Assembly (NCBI GenBank): GCA_008933995.1
Contig: WARS01000090.1
Coordinates: 4,785,314-4,849,313, forward strand
DNA from: Datnioides undecimradiatus
Taxonomy: Eukaryota; Chordata; Actinopteri; Lobotiformes; Datnioididae
Length of the DNA: 64,000 bases
Reading direction: 5' to 3'
Part shown: positions 13,755 through 26,234 of the stretch, piece by piece
Numbering within the stretch: position 1 is the stretch's first letter
How the letters are laid out: every line of letters starts with the position of its first letter
Program-made: the position numbers and the translations under genes
The notes under the pieces: model-generated
Databases searched by the model: none
What the model was told of the DNA's origin: nothing
Seen by the model: only the letters and a program-made list of their open reading frames with translations

Positions 13755-15604
13755 CGTGTGCAGCTGTTGTGCATTCATGCTTTTGTGCAGAAAAGTTTTA
13801 ATAGCTGTGTTTATGCGTTACTGACTTAGGTGCAGGGATGTGCAGGCATTGGCTCTTCATGTGTGTGTGTGTGTGTGTGTGTGTGTGAGCGGGTGTCTAT
13901 ATACTGTACATGCTTTTGTGTTGAGGCCTCACTAACGAGGGAAACGTCAGCTTGTTGCTCATCAGAGCTCATTAGAAGTGCAGGCTAACACTTCAAACCC
14001 CATTACCCCCCACCACCGAACACACACACACACACGCACACGCACCCCAACCCCCCCCCTTCTCACAACACAAAGTCCTCTCTGTTTGTGGACATTACCG
14101 CATGTGCAGAGAAGAGAAAAAGGCCTAACGACCGGAAGAAAAGGGAAGGTAGAATGGAGGGGGAGGAGGGCTGGAGTGGATGATGAGGAGAAAAGAAGAG
14201 AGAAATCCTGCCATGGGACGATCGGGCAATGGGAAAGAGAAAGATGTAACCCTTTGATGAAACAGACGATATGGTGGGCAATTCAAACAGCTGCAAAAAT
14301 CCACTGGCGCTTCAACCTGATGATGAGTCACGCACAATATTATTTGTTTAATGATTAAAAGCAAAGAAATTAATATAATTTAAAAGATACGTTTGGACTG
14401 ACAGCGCACGAATACGAGCACCGCTCAATATGAAGTGAATGCTCTTTCCAATAACTCCATGAAAGAGAAAATGACCATACTTCAATGTGAAAACAAACAA
14501 CGATGTTGACTACAATTCAACTTTAACTGTTACGTTTGAGTCCAGACAGTAATTCCCAGTCTCGCTCTCTCTCATCATACTTCCTGTCTCTCTCTACTGT
14601 GCTGTCCAATAAAGGAAAAATGCCAAAAATGTATATTGAAAAACTCCACTATTGAAGCAACAGTGTGGGATCTGCTTATCTGTTCCCAGGGTGCCTCAGT
14701 AGCCACTAAACGGCGGAAACATTTAGCTTTCTTCTGATCTCTATCTTGGGACCCAAACTACTGTTATGATTTGTGCCCACAGACGGCAGGACTCTGCTTT
14801 GGTCTCCCTAACCTTCACATACATACGGCCAGGTCATGATGAGATTAACATTCAGTATGATCCAGTATGGTTAAATTTAATGTACAGTTACATTCTGGAG
14901 TAAGGTGCCAACGGAGATAAATCGATGACAGAAATAGCTCCTGGAAATGGAACATTATATATTTAAACCCCCACATATTTAAGATGAATATAACCGTCCG
15001 CAAACCTAGGCCTTGCCTTAAGGGCATTTACAGTGGTAGCCATGATAGCGGCCTATTGTATCTTTCCTGCCTGAGTACTACAGCAGTCACTGCAGACTTT
15101 CTCTTTAGAAAATGCTGTAAAGTAGAACTAAATAGGCATATTGTTAGGCAAAACTCATGGTTCTCAAATGACTGGATATCAGGTCATTTCTTGCAGCTAA
15201 AAAAGGAGAGCAAAAGTATAACTCTTGCAACAGCGTAGCCACACTGCAACCAGTCAGCAGAATATGCAACACTTCTGTACTTAAATGTATGACTGCATAT
15301 ATCAAATAGTAAACCAAGAAATTCCCTGGTATCAAAGCAACCTTTGTCCAAATCCAGAAATACCAGCCTATAAATGCGCATTGGCTTTTTCTATACAATG
15401 GTTCTGTCAGCAACAGTGTGTATGTTGCCACGGTGATGCGAGAAGAGGGCTTGACGTGTCATGTGAGGATGTATGATGCGCCTGAGCTGCTATTAATAGA
15501 GATGGATGGCGCACATGTGGCTCAAATGTGACAACAACACAGCGGTCAGAGTGAGCTTGAGCACTGCAATAACACTCAACGCTTGTTGGCAGATGTAAGT
15601 AGCT

Positions 15605-15608
<4 letters not shown>

Positions 15609-15648
<40 letters not shown>
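15609..15648. repeat. (TG)20 array next to rgs12 exon 4 donor
   Basis: A perfect 40-base TG array on the plus strand, which reads as CA in the rgs12 transcript. It starts about 11 bases downstream of the exon 4 splice donor. Confidence 0.95.
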
Positions 15649-15649
<1 letters not shown>

Positions 15650-15659
15650 ACGCTCTTAC

Positions 15660-15779
15660 CTCCAGGTCATCCAGAGAGCGGGCCAGGCTGAGACGTTTGG
15701 AGCGTCCAAAGGAGCGTCTGGCTGAGGAGCGCTGGGGGAGAGGAGGGAAGCCCATGGTCAGACCACGGAACCGACCACC
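15660..15779 (-). other. rgs12: rgs12 coding exon 4
   Basis: This exon has 40 codons from GGRFRGLTMGFPPLP to LARSLDDLE, phase 0, with a CTCAG acceptor and a GAG|GTAAGA donor. The basic RRSFGRSKR segment is conserved in RGS12. A 40-base CA array (minus strand) begins about 11 bases into the following intron. Confidence 0.92.
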
Positions 15780-18700
15780 CTGAGGAGAGATATTGTACAA
15801 ATGTTCAGCGGACATGCTTGATGTATTGGCAGCAGAGGTGTAGGTAGGGGTGGCAGCAGCCTAAAAATCTGAGAAGTGAGTTACTGATGAGGTTGCCAGT
15901 TCTCATCCTTCGGACACCTTTGTGGGAATAGTGAGCATCTCTTTCAGCGGCTGCTACTGAGCCTTCCGTTAATCAAGACACTTCACTTCAAACTCTGGTG
16001 CTAACAGGAAAAGACAGGTCATGACGGGAAGTTTCCAGGTGTAAATAAAACAGCTCACAATGTTCATTTGACTGTTGTATTGGAATAAAACAAAGACAGA
16101 CATAGAACTGAGGGACGCAAAGAGTTTCTGGCTGGTCTGAGAGGCTTAACGTAGTTCTACGAACTTCCTGGTCTTGTTCTGGCCAGAGTCTTTTATCACA
16201 TCCCAACGCTCCTCTCTCATTTCTGTAACTCCTAACTGGCAAACAGTGTTGTGAAAATTAACAAATGAAAATAGAAATTGGTCCATGACTTATGGCAGAT
16301 ATATTCGTACTGTATGTGTGTTTGAAATATAACAATACAGTCAAGCATAAAACCGCCAAGCCCATGTTTGAGGTTATAGGGAGCTGATGAAGAGTTTGTC
16401 CACCTGACAGTCCCGACAAGGTCCCCATCAGCCCTTCAGTAGTTATTGTGGTTGCAGTTCTTCAAAAGAACAACATTAAGATATTTTTGATAAACATTTT
16501 TATGAAAAAAGCAACCAAAAAGTCAAATATCAAGAATTTACCTCTGCTACATCAGGTATTTTTGAAGTTATGAGAACTTGATAAATGAAACAGTAAAAAT
16601 CCATACAATGATACAATCTAATTTATCTAATATATCCATATTCAATCATATTTGTTTCCTGCATAGTTCTCATATTTTGTTAATTATATTAGTAGCACAC
16701 AGAAACTTTACAGTGTTGACATTGTTGTTGGACTGTAGACTGTCAAACAGTCACCACAACAACTGGTTTTGTTAATAATGCTGTCTTGCACATACTTTCC
16801 ATGGGACAGTATGTTTATAATCCTGCACTTTATAAACCTAAATAATTGAAAGAATGATCCAAATCCAAACAGGTATAACTACAAATAAAAATGATAAATA
16901 ATAAAAAATAAGTTATAGGAAATTCCATATCTGAGTGTGGAATGCATACAGAGTCCTATGTAAATGTTTGCATGAAGAGATCTGTGCAGGTTTGCCCGAA
17001 GCTCCCACACGCGTGTCTTTTCAAGGTGCGTTTCTTTTTTTTCCACTTAAATGTTAAATTCCACATGCTAGACACAGGCATGTGCAGTCCTGTGGTTTGG
17101 CCTGCAGTACCAGATAGTACGATAGTCAAACCCTCAGCCTCAGCCAGAGCACAGAGATACACACTGACAAACAAGACGCGACAAACAACAACACCTTATC
17201 CAAGAAAGTAGCGCATTTTGCTCTTGCAGTGAGTTGCATTACACAGTGTGCTTCTGGTGGCTTTATTACAGTGTTCACTCAAGTTTCATTTGATAATAGA
17301 AGTAAACAGAGAATATTCAAGATACGTGGTAGTTTCGTAAGGACAACCGCAGTGGAAACCCACTGACTGGAATTAAGTTAAACTGGCCAGCTGTTACACG
17401 AAGCCATAAACTGCTGCCTAAAATAAGCACATGAGAAAATTAGTCTTTGGGTCATCAAGATTTATTGTCCAAAGCCATCTGAAAATGACGTAACCACATC
17501 GAGCAGTGCTGTAAACTGAAGAGGAGAAGAAGCTCAGTCTTGCGTTGCGTTCACAAATCTACAATCAGCCTTTTAACAACTGTTGTCCTTTCATCTTTAC
17601 ACAACACCAGATACATTCTGCTCTGGTTTCTCCTCCCTCAAATGGCATTTTGTGAATCTCCTTATTTATACTGCAGGAGAGTGCGTGTATCAGTGGACCC
17701 CGGTTGACTAATGAGTGATTAATCAATGCTGACAGGCTCCAGAGGCCAAACTGTGACACATGTTGAATCTGACTGGCTGATTAGGAGCAGGTCTTGTCGG
17801 CATTTCATCAGGAGATGGCCAGCGGTGTTGCCAGGATACAGTCAACCCTGTGTGTGTGTGTCAGCGTGTCTGAACAAGTGTGTGTGTTTCAGATAACACA
17901 AATTTGAACACTTGATTACGTATGTAATTACAAACATTCTCACATGACACCTGGTTAACCTGGTCAGTTTCAAACAAGTCGCATTTGTGTCGGCAATGAA
18001 GCAAAACATAAACAAAAGGTTTTGTAAGAGTGAGCTGAGATTAAAAAGGAAATGATAAAGTGTTGATCTGACTCAGCGGTGCTGAGGTTGTTTTGGGTGT
18101 GGCTGCACCAGAGCTTTTTCAGGGAAACACTACAGTTGTGTTGAAAACTTACAGCGCTAATCCGTGCAGTTGATGTTGCCCTCCTTCACGCACACACACA
18201 CACACACGCATGCACACGCACACACATACACACACTATCAATGTCAGAGAAAAAGAGGCATCCTTCCTGTTTACAACAACACAGCTGTTAACATAAAAAA
18301 ACAAATACACACAGACAAAACATTCCTCATAAAAACAGTAACCGCGCCAGTATAATGGGAACTGAAATGCACCAAAGCATAACAGACATAGTCAACATAA
18401 GTGGGTGGTTATCTCTTTGATTCAACAACACAACAACAATAACTGTATGAACATCTAAAGAGACAGGATTCAACTGCTTGTTTGTGTCTGGATTTAGTAT
18501 ATATTTAGAGGCTATAATTCCACAATAACTTCCTTAAATTTCAGATTTATGCTTTCTTAAGGAACGTCTGCATTCTAAGAATAAACTTCAGGATTTATAG
18601 CTTTTATAATGAAAATGAGTTTCCCACGAACTTTCATGAGAGTTGCAGGAGGCTTATAGAAGATTTGATAGAAAAACAGTGCCACCATGTGGCAAACACT

Positions 18701-21700
18701 ATCGGCCATTTGCGGCTATTGTGTAATGCACTGTATTTCCTACAAATGTAACAAGTCAGCGTTGATACTTATAACAACATATTATTTAAGGAACTACAGA
18801 AATACTACGATGACACAGCAAAGCTACTTTTGCCACAGCAGAATCAGCATTCATTTTGACTTACCATGACAGCCACAGTCTCCAAAGCTCTGTGTCTCCA
18901 GTCAGAAGACATTGTTCAGAAGGGTTAACATCCACTTTCCTGTCACCGTGAACCTCTACCCTGCCCCTGGCCTTGTAAACACTTCCTCCGATTGTCCCCT
19001 GGGGGTCTCTGGGACTGTGACCCACGACTCTTACTGAGGGCAGCCGGTCTGCTTTAATATCAATGAAACATGAGTCTTTGCCCGTTACCTTTCCAATGTG
19101 TAAATGTAGTTTCCTACGTACTTTTTAAGATCCTATATGAGCATTTCAGGTGTTTGTCAAATGGACTGGAAGAGAGGTTACCGCAGAAGGAATCCAGTCA
19201 GGCTGGAAATATCTTTCGCTCACTGTCTGAATCTCTTCCTTTCTATTGTCTGGAAACAATAAAGGGCCAGTCTATAATGTGCTGCGCCTCACTGCAATCC
19301 TTACAAAATAATAAAGCCAAAGCAATCAAGTGTAAATGAATCGTACTTGAAACAGTTTGACAATATTCGTTTCACCAATTGTCGCATTATTAATCTTACC
19401 TAGTTTAATCTCTATGTATTCATATGTTGGAAAATGAAGAAGAACACACTGCAAGCACTTTTGATTCGCTTCATTAAAATTAGTCTGAAATCCACTCTGC
19501 TGTTTCATTATGGTAGGAAACAGGTGGTTTTCAGGTGAAGGCAGATGCCTGGCTAGTGCATAATACATGATCTGATACTGGAGCAGTGGGGATAAATAAC
19601 TTATCAATCCACTTGTAGCAGGTCTGGGGAGAGAGCCAACTGGGCGTCTGGCATTATTCAATATAATACAGAGATGTTTGGTGGGGTGAAGACAGTTCAT
19701 CGCAACTTTCAAAAACCACTGAGAAGTTTTACATCTGAGTGACATGGAAACATCATTCAAGGACCAAATGGGTTAAAAAGCTGCGTCTCGTAAAGGAGAG
19801 GGTGAGAACGTGATGGAGAGCGGTCGGACGAACACAGATGGATTTATAGCCTCAATAAACTGTAGTCTTGGACACACTCTAGTCAGAGTAAATTTCCACA
19901 GCAGGGGTGTGTGATGGGGGATGCTACCTGCTGCCCGCGCTTCTCATCTCATGGTCAGTTTTAACACAACTCTTCCAAAAGCCCACAAACTGGGTGAATG
20001 CAGCATTGTAGTAGGACTGTCCATCTATACTTTTGAGTAAAAATGAAAACGGTACTTGTTCAGCACAAAAACTGATCCTGAAATCAAGGATGTTTCTACT
20101 TGAAATACATTTACAACTTGATCAAAAATTTACCTTTTTCTCTCCTTCTTTGACATTCCCTCGTTTCTTCTCTCTTTCACTTCTCTCTGCTCCGGCCCTC
20201 TCCCTGTCCCCAGCACCAAATAGCTTCTTAGCCCACTCATCTTTCTGAACAGCCAGCCGGTGGGTGTGGGAGTTGGGATGTGAAGGATGAGAAGGCTGGC
20301 TCCCTCCAGGTGGTGGCAGGTGGTCTCCAGGAGCCAGTGGGGCCCGGTAGCGGTCAGCCGGGATCTTATTCATGGGTGGGGGCAGGGTGCTGCAGTTAGC
20401 TGATGACCATCCGTCTGTGGATTCGGCGTAGGACTCCTGATCGCTGCTCAGGCCCTGGAGGTGGCTGTGGTGGTGCTGTTGACGCCAGTCTCTCAGCACA
20501 TGGACTGGCAGCCAGCGCTGCTGCTCCACCCCTACTCCTACTCCGCCACCTCCTCTCTTTTCTCCTCCCCCCACAGCTCCTCCCCGCTTCCCTGGTGAGT
20601 AGTGGTGTGGGTGGACCCCTCGAGAGTGTCTTCCGGGGACATCAGGGTGAGCCAAGGGGAGAGGGTGAGGGAGGTCAGCCAGGTGTGGGTCGTGACGGTA
20701 GTGGCCATTTCTCAGAGCTGGCGGAGGAGGAGGTGGGTGGGAGGCTGCAGCTCCTAGGGTGGGGCTCCAAGCCTGCTGGGAGGAGGGTGGGCTGTCCCAG
20801 TGGCGTGGCCCTGAGGTGTGGTTGTGGTTAGGAGGACCTCCAAGGTCGACTAAAAGCACTCTGTTGCTTTTCTCCTCTGGCAAAAAGTTGCCGATCCCGC
20901 TATCGCTGTTGCTGCTGGTGCTGTGGTTCTGCTGGGCGTCATTGTCCGGATCATGGAAGGCCCGGGCGCGGACCCCCTCAATGTTGTCCCCCATGTCTCG
21001 GTAGAGGACCGAAACAAACTGGAGGAGAGGCTGAGAGCTGGGCGGGAATTCCAGGCAGCCTCCCGTGTCTGGGTCGGGAGTGCACTCAAAACCAAACCGT
21101 CGGGCTACACCTAAATGGACCTGAGGAAACAACAATCCTTATAAGGCTGTCTGTTGGTTTCTACAATATTTTATGACTTGTTCTTAATGAAAAAAAAATC
21201 ACATAGAGATTTTTTTATAATTGATTCTGTTTGTAATGGCATAAAATTCTGCTCTGGGTAGCATCACTGACGCTAGTTAACTTAAGCTATGGTAATATGG
21301 CTGGGTACCAAACTGTTTTTATTTTTTTTAAATCAGGTGGTCCACCTTTCAAAACATAGCTTTGGTATTTTAAATTGTACTTATTAAATTGTACTTAGAA
21401 ATGTTATTAGCAGCTCATTTGTATTAAAACAAAATTTAACATGCATTGTTTTTGCAAAACTACAATAGAGATGAAACTATTCCCAGACCCTTTTTTCTAC
21501 TACTTGCACATTGCTAAATACCTTGTGATGCTGAACCAGTCAGTGTTGTAAACCAACGTCTGCCTAAATGAATGCTTCTTTTCAATGTTTTTATATATAT
21601 ATATATATATTTATCTTTACGAGCATCACAGAACTGATTGCTGCATTCATTTTTTGCTGGAATTTCCAACTGTTATTGGCAAAATGGTGGACAATAAAAT

Positions 21701-23406
21701 ACCCAAGCCCCAATAATATTACATTAAATATGAATAGGCTGTATGCATCTTTACAAACAAAAATAATTTACAGTTTTCTGTTGATATAGTGATAAATTTA
21801 ATAAATATTTATCTCATTTCAAGCAAGATTTGTATCCCTTTACTGTACAGCTTCTCGTTGCTGTCTCTTACCTGGTGGTGACAGAGTTCTGGGTCCACGA
21901 TGAACACGTGACAGGAAGTCCTCAAACCGCCTTCTTCATCTCGTCCGTTGCTGAAGTGGCAATCTTCATGGTCGTCTGTGGCTTGCATCGTGACCAGTCC
22001 GAAGAATCGACGGTCGTCGGGACAACAGGCGCTGAAGGCTAGTTTTTCTGCAGGGTAGGTGGCCAGAACCTGACCCCTGTCACTACATAGACGCACACTG
22101 TCATGCATAACCTGCAGAACATGTATAAGAGGGAACCACTGTCAACAGATACATTAACAATAATGTGATACACTTTCCAAGTTATCCAATTTTTCAAGCT
22201 CTTATTTTCCTATATTCCAGCACTTTAAGCGTAAATACAGTACAGCTTGTGCTCAATAACACTGAGAGGCTGTCAAGGTTACTGCAGTTTATGTTTTTGT
22301 CTACAGCAGAAATATAGTTAGTGCCATCAGATAGTAAATAAAGCATTCGGTCGCACCTTCATAAGGACCAGTGAATGGATCTTTTGCTCAGCCCGGAGGC
22401 GCCTCATGCTGCACCTGATGGCTTGCAGGCTATCATTCTCTAAGCTCGTCCCTGTGGAGGCCAGCTCAATAGACCCCAGATAGCCAACAATCATGCCCAC
22501 ATTCAGGATTCCCTCGCTGGGCTCCATGACCAAGTCCCCCCCATCTCCCACGTCCAAGTCTTGCTCTTCATGGTGGTGAAGGTTAAGATGGCGAAAGTCA
22601 GAGTCCAGGAAGACAGAGTCGTCATTCAGAACTTGGGCCATCTCCTCCTCGGACAGCAGGTTGGGGTTGCTCTGGGAGCGGGATGAATTCCGATATGGAG
22701 GGAACTCTGGATCAGAGAGCGGACGTGGCTTTGACGATGAGCTAATCCCAGGCCTTTCCTTGTCTGAGCTGCTAGAGGAGTGACTGGAGTTCTCAAAGAT
22801 CATGTTGAAAATACCTCCAGACTGCAGCTCTGCCACAACTTTCTCTGCCCTGTTGATACCCAGCTGTTTAGAATCCAGCTTGGGTTTGTACCAGCCCCCA
22901 CGGGCTCCTCCACCTGGCCTGCTGTTATTGTTGTTGTTAACACTGTTGTCATAGAAACCATCCAACTCATCGTCACTAGAGCAAGAGTCCACGTAGGATG
23001 CTGCCATTGCATTACGACTTCCGGTAGTGCGTTGGTGGTGATGGTGTCGCCTGTGACGTTCTCCCTCAGCAATGACTAGTTTTAAAACACCAGAGCAGCG
23101 TCCAATCAGCTTGACCACATCTTCATGGGACGCCTTGGAGACATTAATGTCATTGACGGACAGGATGTAGTCTCCTGAACGCAAACCTACATAGTCTGCG
23201 GGGCTCCCTTTCAGGATGCAACTGAGAACGCATGGACTTTGGCCTGACAGTGTAAAGCCATACCCTGTTCTTCCTCTTGCCACCTCCACAGCCCGGATAC
23301 GACCCTGCTGGTTAGAGGACGACAGGGGAGGAGGCTGGGGCAAGTTTAACCCACTCCCACCACAAGGGCGCCTGAACATTGTGCCAGGGAACTTCCGCTT
23401 GTCCAT
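15660..23406 (-). CDS. rgs12: regulator of G-protein signalling 12, N-terminal exons (partial)
   Basis: RGS12 long forms carry PDZ, PTB, RGS, tandem Ras-binding and GoLoco domains. They accelerate GTP hydrolysis on Gi-class alpha subunits and scaffold Ras/MAPK components. Four coding exons are seen: 22357..23406 (350 codons), 21872..22111 (80), 20134..21120 (329) and 15660..15779 (40), all phase 0, giving the first 799 residues. The PDZ domain is residues about 36-115 with the GYGFTL carboxylate loop. The PTB domain runs from about residue 300 (GMIVGYLGSIELAS) across exon 2 into exon 3. Exon 4 encodes SSARRSFGRSKRLSLARSLD, just before the RGS domain in other vertebrates. The RGS, RBD and GoLoco exons lie beyond the left edge. 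The start ATG gives MDKRKFPGTMFRRP. Teleosts may have a and b copies; I cannot tell which this is. Confidence 0.95.
15780..20133. other. rgs12 intron 3
   Basis: A 4.35 kb intron between rgs12 coding exons 3 and 4. It holds an imperfect CA array at 18189-18235. A 144-codon minus-strand frame at 19326-19760 has no recognisable motif. Nothing else is identified. Confidence 0.5.
20134..21120 (-). other. rgs12: rgs12 coding exon 3 (PTB end and proline/glycine-rich linker)
   Basis: This exon has 329 codons, phase 0 at both ends. It opens with VHLGVARRFGFECTPDPDTG and FVSVLYRDMGDNIEGVRARA, which close the PTB domain. A long low-complexity linker rich in proline, histidine and glycine follows, then DEWAKKLFGAGDRERAG. 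The donor is AAG|GTAAAT at 20133. The linker is longer and more repetitive than I recall in mammals. Confidence 0.92.
21872..22111 (-). other. rgs12: rgs12 coding exon 2 (PTB core)
   Basis: This exon has 80 codons, phase 0 at both ends, with a TGCAG acceptor and a CAG|GTAAGA donor. It encodes VMHDSVRLCSDRGQVLATYP to HVFIVDPELCHHQ, the middle strands of the phosphotyrosine-binding domain. In RGS12 this domain is known to bind the N-type calcium channel. Confidence 0.93.
22357..23406 (-). other. rgs12: rgs12 first coding exon (PDZ and start of PTB)
   Basis: This single 1050-base exon opens with the ATG. It encodes the PDZ domain, a histidine and asparagine-rich linker (runs of H near codon 120 and NNNNN near codon 158), a serine-rich stretch, and the first part of the PTB domain. 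It ends LVLMK with an AAG|GTGCGA donor. The long open frame on the opposite strand at 23216-23782 is a shadow of this exon. Confidence 0.95.
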
Positions 23407-23649
23407 CGATTCAGTGAGTTTCAGTCAGTCATTATACATCCCAAGGCTCTGCTCAAGCAGAAGAACGGGACATATCCTAGCTCTGTCTTCTCGTCAAACT
23501 GCTCGGCTGTCAAGCTGCTACGAAAAAGTGAGCAGCAGTTCTAAATGCAGCAGAGGAGTGAAAGTTTGGCCTCAGTACTGGCACAGCCGTGCTACTGCAG
23601 AATTCCCATCCTGGTGTCACTCTCTCTCCCGATTCACAAGCTCAGTTAC
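23407..23649 (-). other. rgs12: rgs12 5' UTR segment (inferred)
   Basis: This segment lies between a plausible minus-strand acceptor (TGCTGCAG ending at 23650) and the rgs12 start codon. It has no open frame continuous with the PDZ exon and reads as untranslated leader. Only the acceptor and its position support it. Confidence 0.4.
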
Positions 23650-24790
23650 CTGCAGCAAAACACAACCATGTCAGTCATTAGAGCCCTTTGCTGTGGCTGT
23701 CTTTACATTAGCTCCAGTCATACTTTTGTATCTGTCTGGTGTGTCTGGGGGCATAAGAACCCATTATGGTTATAAAAAATAAAAATAAAAAATGTCGAAG
23801 AAAAGCTATAATTTTATCATGTTATCATTATTATTAATGGTTAAGGGATAGTACACACAGCCCCACCTGTGAAGGGAGGAGTCTGTGCAGCCCTGTCCAA
23901 TAAGATATATGTTTACACATCAGAGGCGTCTTTACACCTGGCAGATATGCAGGTAAACTTAAACAGACCAAGCCTACGATAACTTCTTAGTAACTGCAAG
24001 TTTTAAACTCACTTATCGTTTATCATCACTGCAGACTGGGGCTTTTGTTTGTGTTTATAAACTATTTGCTCATGCGCTGAAGCTTTTGCTAAGAAGCTGT
24101 AAAGAAAACGTTAGCGGACAGTAAGTTAGCTGACGCGTTAGCTCGGTTAGCTGTACATGCTAGCAAAACTCCACGCTTGCAGTGGTTATTGTCGCTGTTG
24201 AAAAACAATAAGAGCAATTTGTTTGCCCTTTTACGCTGAGCGGGGCATGCTTTTTCAGTCGATTCATACTAGTTAGCATAAAGTTTTTTTCTTGCCGTTA
24301 CTTGCTGTTCAAAAGTGCATCCACCCGTGCTTAAACTAAAGTCCCGCCCTCAGATTTCCAGTTCTTTGGAATGTGGGTCTGTAACTATGGCAACGGCGGT
24401 GTACACAGACTTGTACATCCTGTCATTGGTTTTCTCAGTTGTCAGTCAGGAGGCGGACAGTTATGCGGACAAATTGACAAAAGTTAGTCTGAGAAATCAC
24501 AGATAAAAGTAAGAAGAGCAGCTTATTCCACAGGTGTCAAAACGCAGTACCGTAAATGTGGCCTTCTTAACTCCGCTGCTGTAATTATTGGGATTTTTAT
24601 TGGATGAAAAGTGCACGTATCAATCTGACTTGTAGCAGCAAGCAGCGAGACAGCAGACGACAACAGCTGGCCACAATACGTCTGAGTTGTAAAGCAGGGA
24701 TAGCGAAGCAAAAGGTGGATGCAGGTCTTTTTTTAAAAATGTTCCGTCAAAGGTGTTTGGTCTGGCGGAAGATTATAAAAAATGACTTAC

Positions 24791-24835
24791 TTGTCTGCGT
24801 CCGACGGTGATGCTGCTCGGGCGGTTTCCATAGTT
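24791..24835 (-). other. rgs12: candidate rgs12 5' non-coding exon with short upstream ORF
   Basis: On the minus strand an ATG at 24831-24829 opens METARAASPSDADK and reaches a consensus donor (ACAA|GTAAGT) at 24790. A matching acceptor (TTTGCTGCAG) lies at 23650, upstream of the rgs12 ATG. The reading frame stops immediately after the junction, so this would be a 14-codon upstream ORF in the 5' leader. The upper limit is arbitrary because no TATA box or transcription start is evident. Confidence 0.35.
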
Positions 24836-26234
24836 TAGTAGCTAAGCTTAGTTAGGTAAACTCAGGGACGATGGGTAAACAAAAGAAAAGGCTGCACCAT
24901 CTGGCGAAGTAGCCTTAAGAGGAGGAGGACTGGAGGAGAGGGAGGTGTGCTTTAGAGCGGGCAGCGGAGGGGGCTATACAGAGGGAGAAACTTAAAGCAG
25001 ATAAAATAAGACAAGAATATACAATTTACAAAGTTATCAAAGTTAAGTGACTTCATAAAGGCCACGTTATGTCTTAAAATGCCTGGGAGTGAGAAGTGTT
25101 GCCGTGCAATGGTGCGGAGTCTTGTTTCGAGGAGTCCGGGTCCTTGAAGTGAACCCGGAGCTGACTCTGCTGAACACTTTGAAAAGCATCAAGTTGAGGG
25201 CAGCCAGGAACAGCCCCACCCACTACTTCAAAGTGAACGTTTGTTTCTTCATGCCAGTGAATTAAACGAAAGAAGTCAGCAGGAAACCAGGGATGTCTGA
25301 GTGTTAAAATGAATCTTATGCAGTGTGCAAAGTCTTGTTGGAGGAGCCCAACTTTGATACCCAAAGTGCTGTTTCAGTTCACAAAGAACCAAAACTTTAT
25401 TGATTTGTTTGTTTTACCACTTCAAACGAATATGGCTTGGCAATATGGGGTTGCGCCCCAAAGTAGTTCAAAACATTTCTGGGACATGAGTTAATTTTCC
25501 TGCTCCCGTACACTTATATAATTTGCTGTTTCTTACATAAAGTATTTATTGTAAATGAAATGCAAAGTGTTGTGTTTAGTGTAGATCATACATCATACAA
25601 TCAGACATGATAAACCCTTAAGCCACATAAAGTATTTGCCACAATCGTTTAATACCTGTGCCATCATGACTTCAGCTCAGTTCTTCATGAACCATATGGC
25701 AGCTGTCTGCTAATCCTGTTAATACCTTTTAATCATGAACCACCCAACTTAATGGGTGCTGTAAAACAGAAGCAACATATACTTTTATATTGTGAGGTCT
25801 ATAAAAGGGAATTACAGCGTGGCAGAGAAAAGGAAATTGTACAAAATGTGATAACTTGAAAAGCTGAGCTGCAGTTAGGGGTCTGATAACTGGCTTTAAT
25901 CGGGATATGCAACAATTGACCTGTAACGTAGCTCATGTTGGCAAGTCCTGTATTTTCCTCAGTGGTTCCTGCCCAACTCAGCTTAACCAGTTGTTGCCTG
26001 TCCGAGTAATTGGAGTTGGTTGGCTCAAAGCGGCTTGTTCTTTCGGACTGAGGAGAAGAAGAGGCAGAGCGTGGCAGAACATTTTAATGGTTGCTCCCTC
26101 ACAGTTGGATTGTGTTACACAAACACACACAGTGGATCCTGGTTGCACTGAGCAGTTGTTTGCATAGTATCACACATAAAAAGCTCTCCAGGTATGTCAT
26201 CCTAGGAGTTACGTCGAAATCACGGACACCACGC
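24836..26234. other. htt-rgs12 intergenic region
   Basis: About 1.4 kb between the presumed htt 3' end and the rgs12 5' end. Short open frames on both strands show no family similarity, conserved motif or splice support. I see no trace of a SANT/Myb-like gene here, although MSANTD1 lies between HTT and RGS12 in human. Confidence 0.5.

Larger units (their letters stand above)
4478..15659. other. rgs12 large intron
   Basis: An 11 kb region with no supported exon. It holds many CA/TG arrays: 6781-6810, 8759-8786, 9755-9796, 11531-11561, 13707-13750, 13859-13887 and 14023-14042. There is a G-run at 10260-10282 and a copy of an interspersed repeat at about 11925-12255. The promoter of a short rgs12 form would be expected just above 4478 but no core element is evident. 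Confidence 0.5.

Noticed and set aside
20403-20831. 142-codon plus-strand open frame rich in glycine and leucine
   Set aside because: It is the shadow of the rgs12 exon 3 proline/glycine-rich linker.
23216-23782. 188-codon plus-strand open frame
   Set aside because: It is antisense to the rgs12 PDZ exon and its leader; the minus-strand frame encodes a clear PDZ domain.
25074-25364. 96-codon minus-strand frame between htt and rgs12, considered as a possible msantd1 remnant
   Set aside because: It lacks the tryptophan-rich SANT pattern and has no similarity that I recognise.
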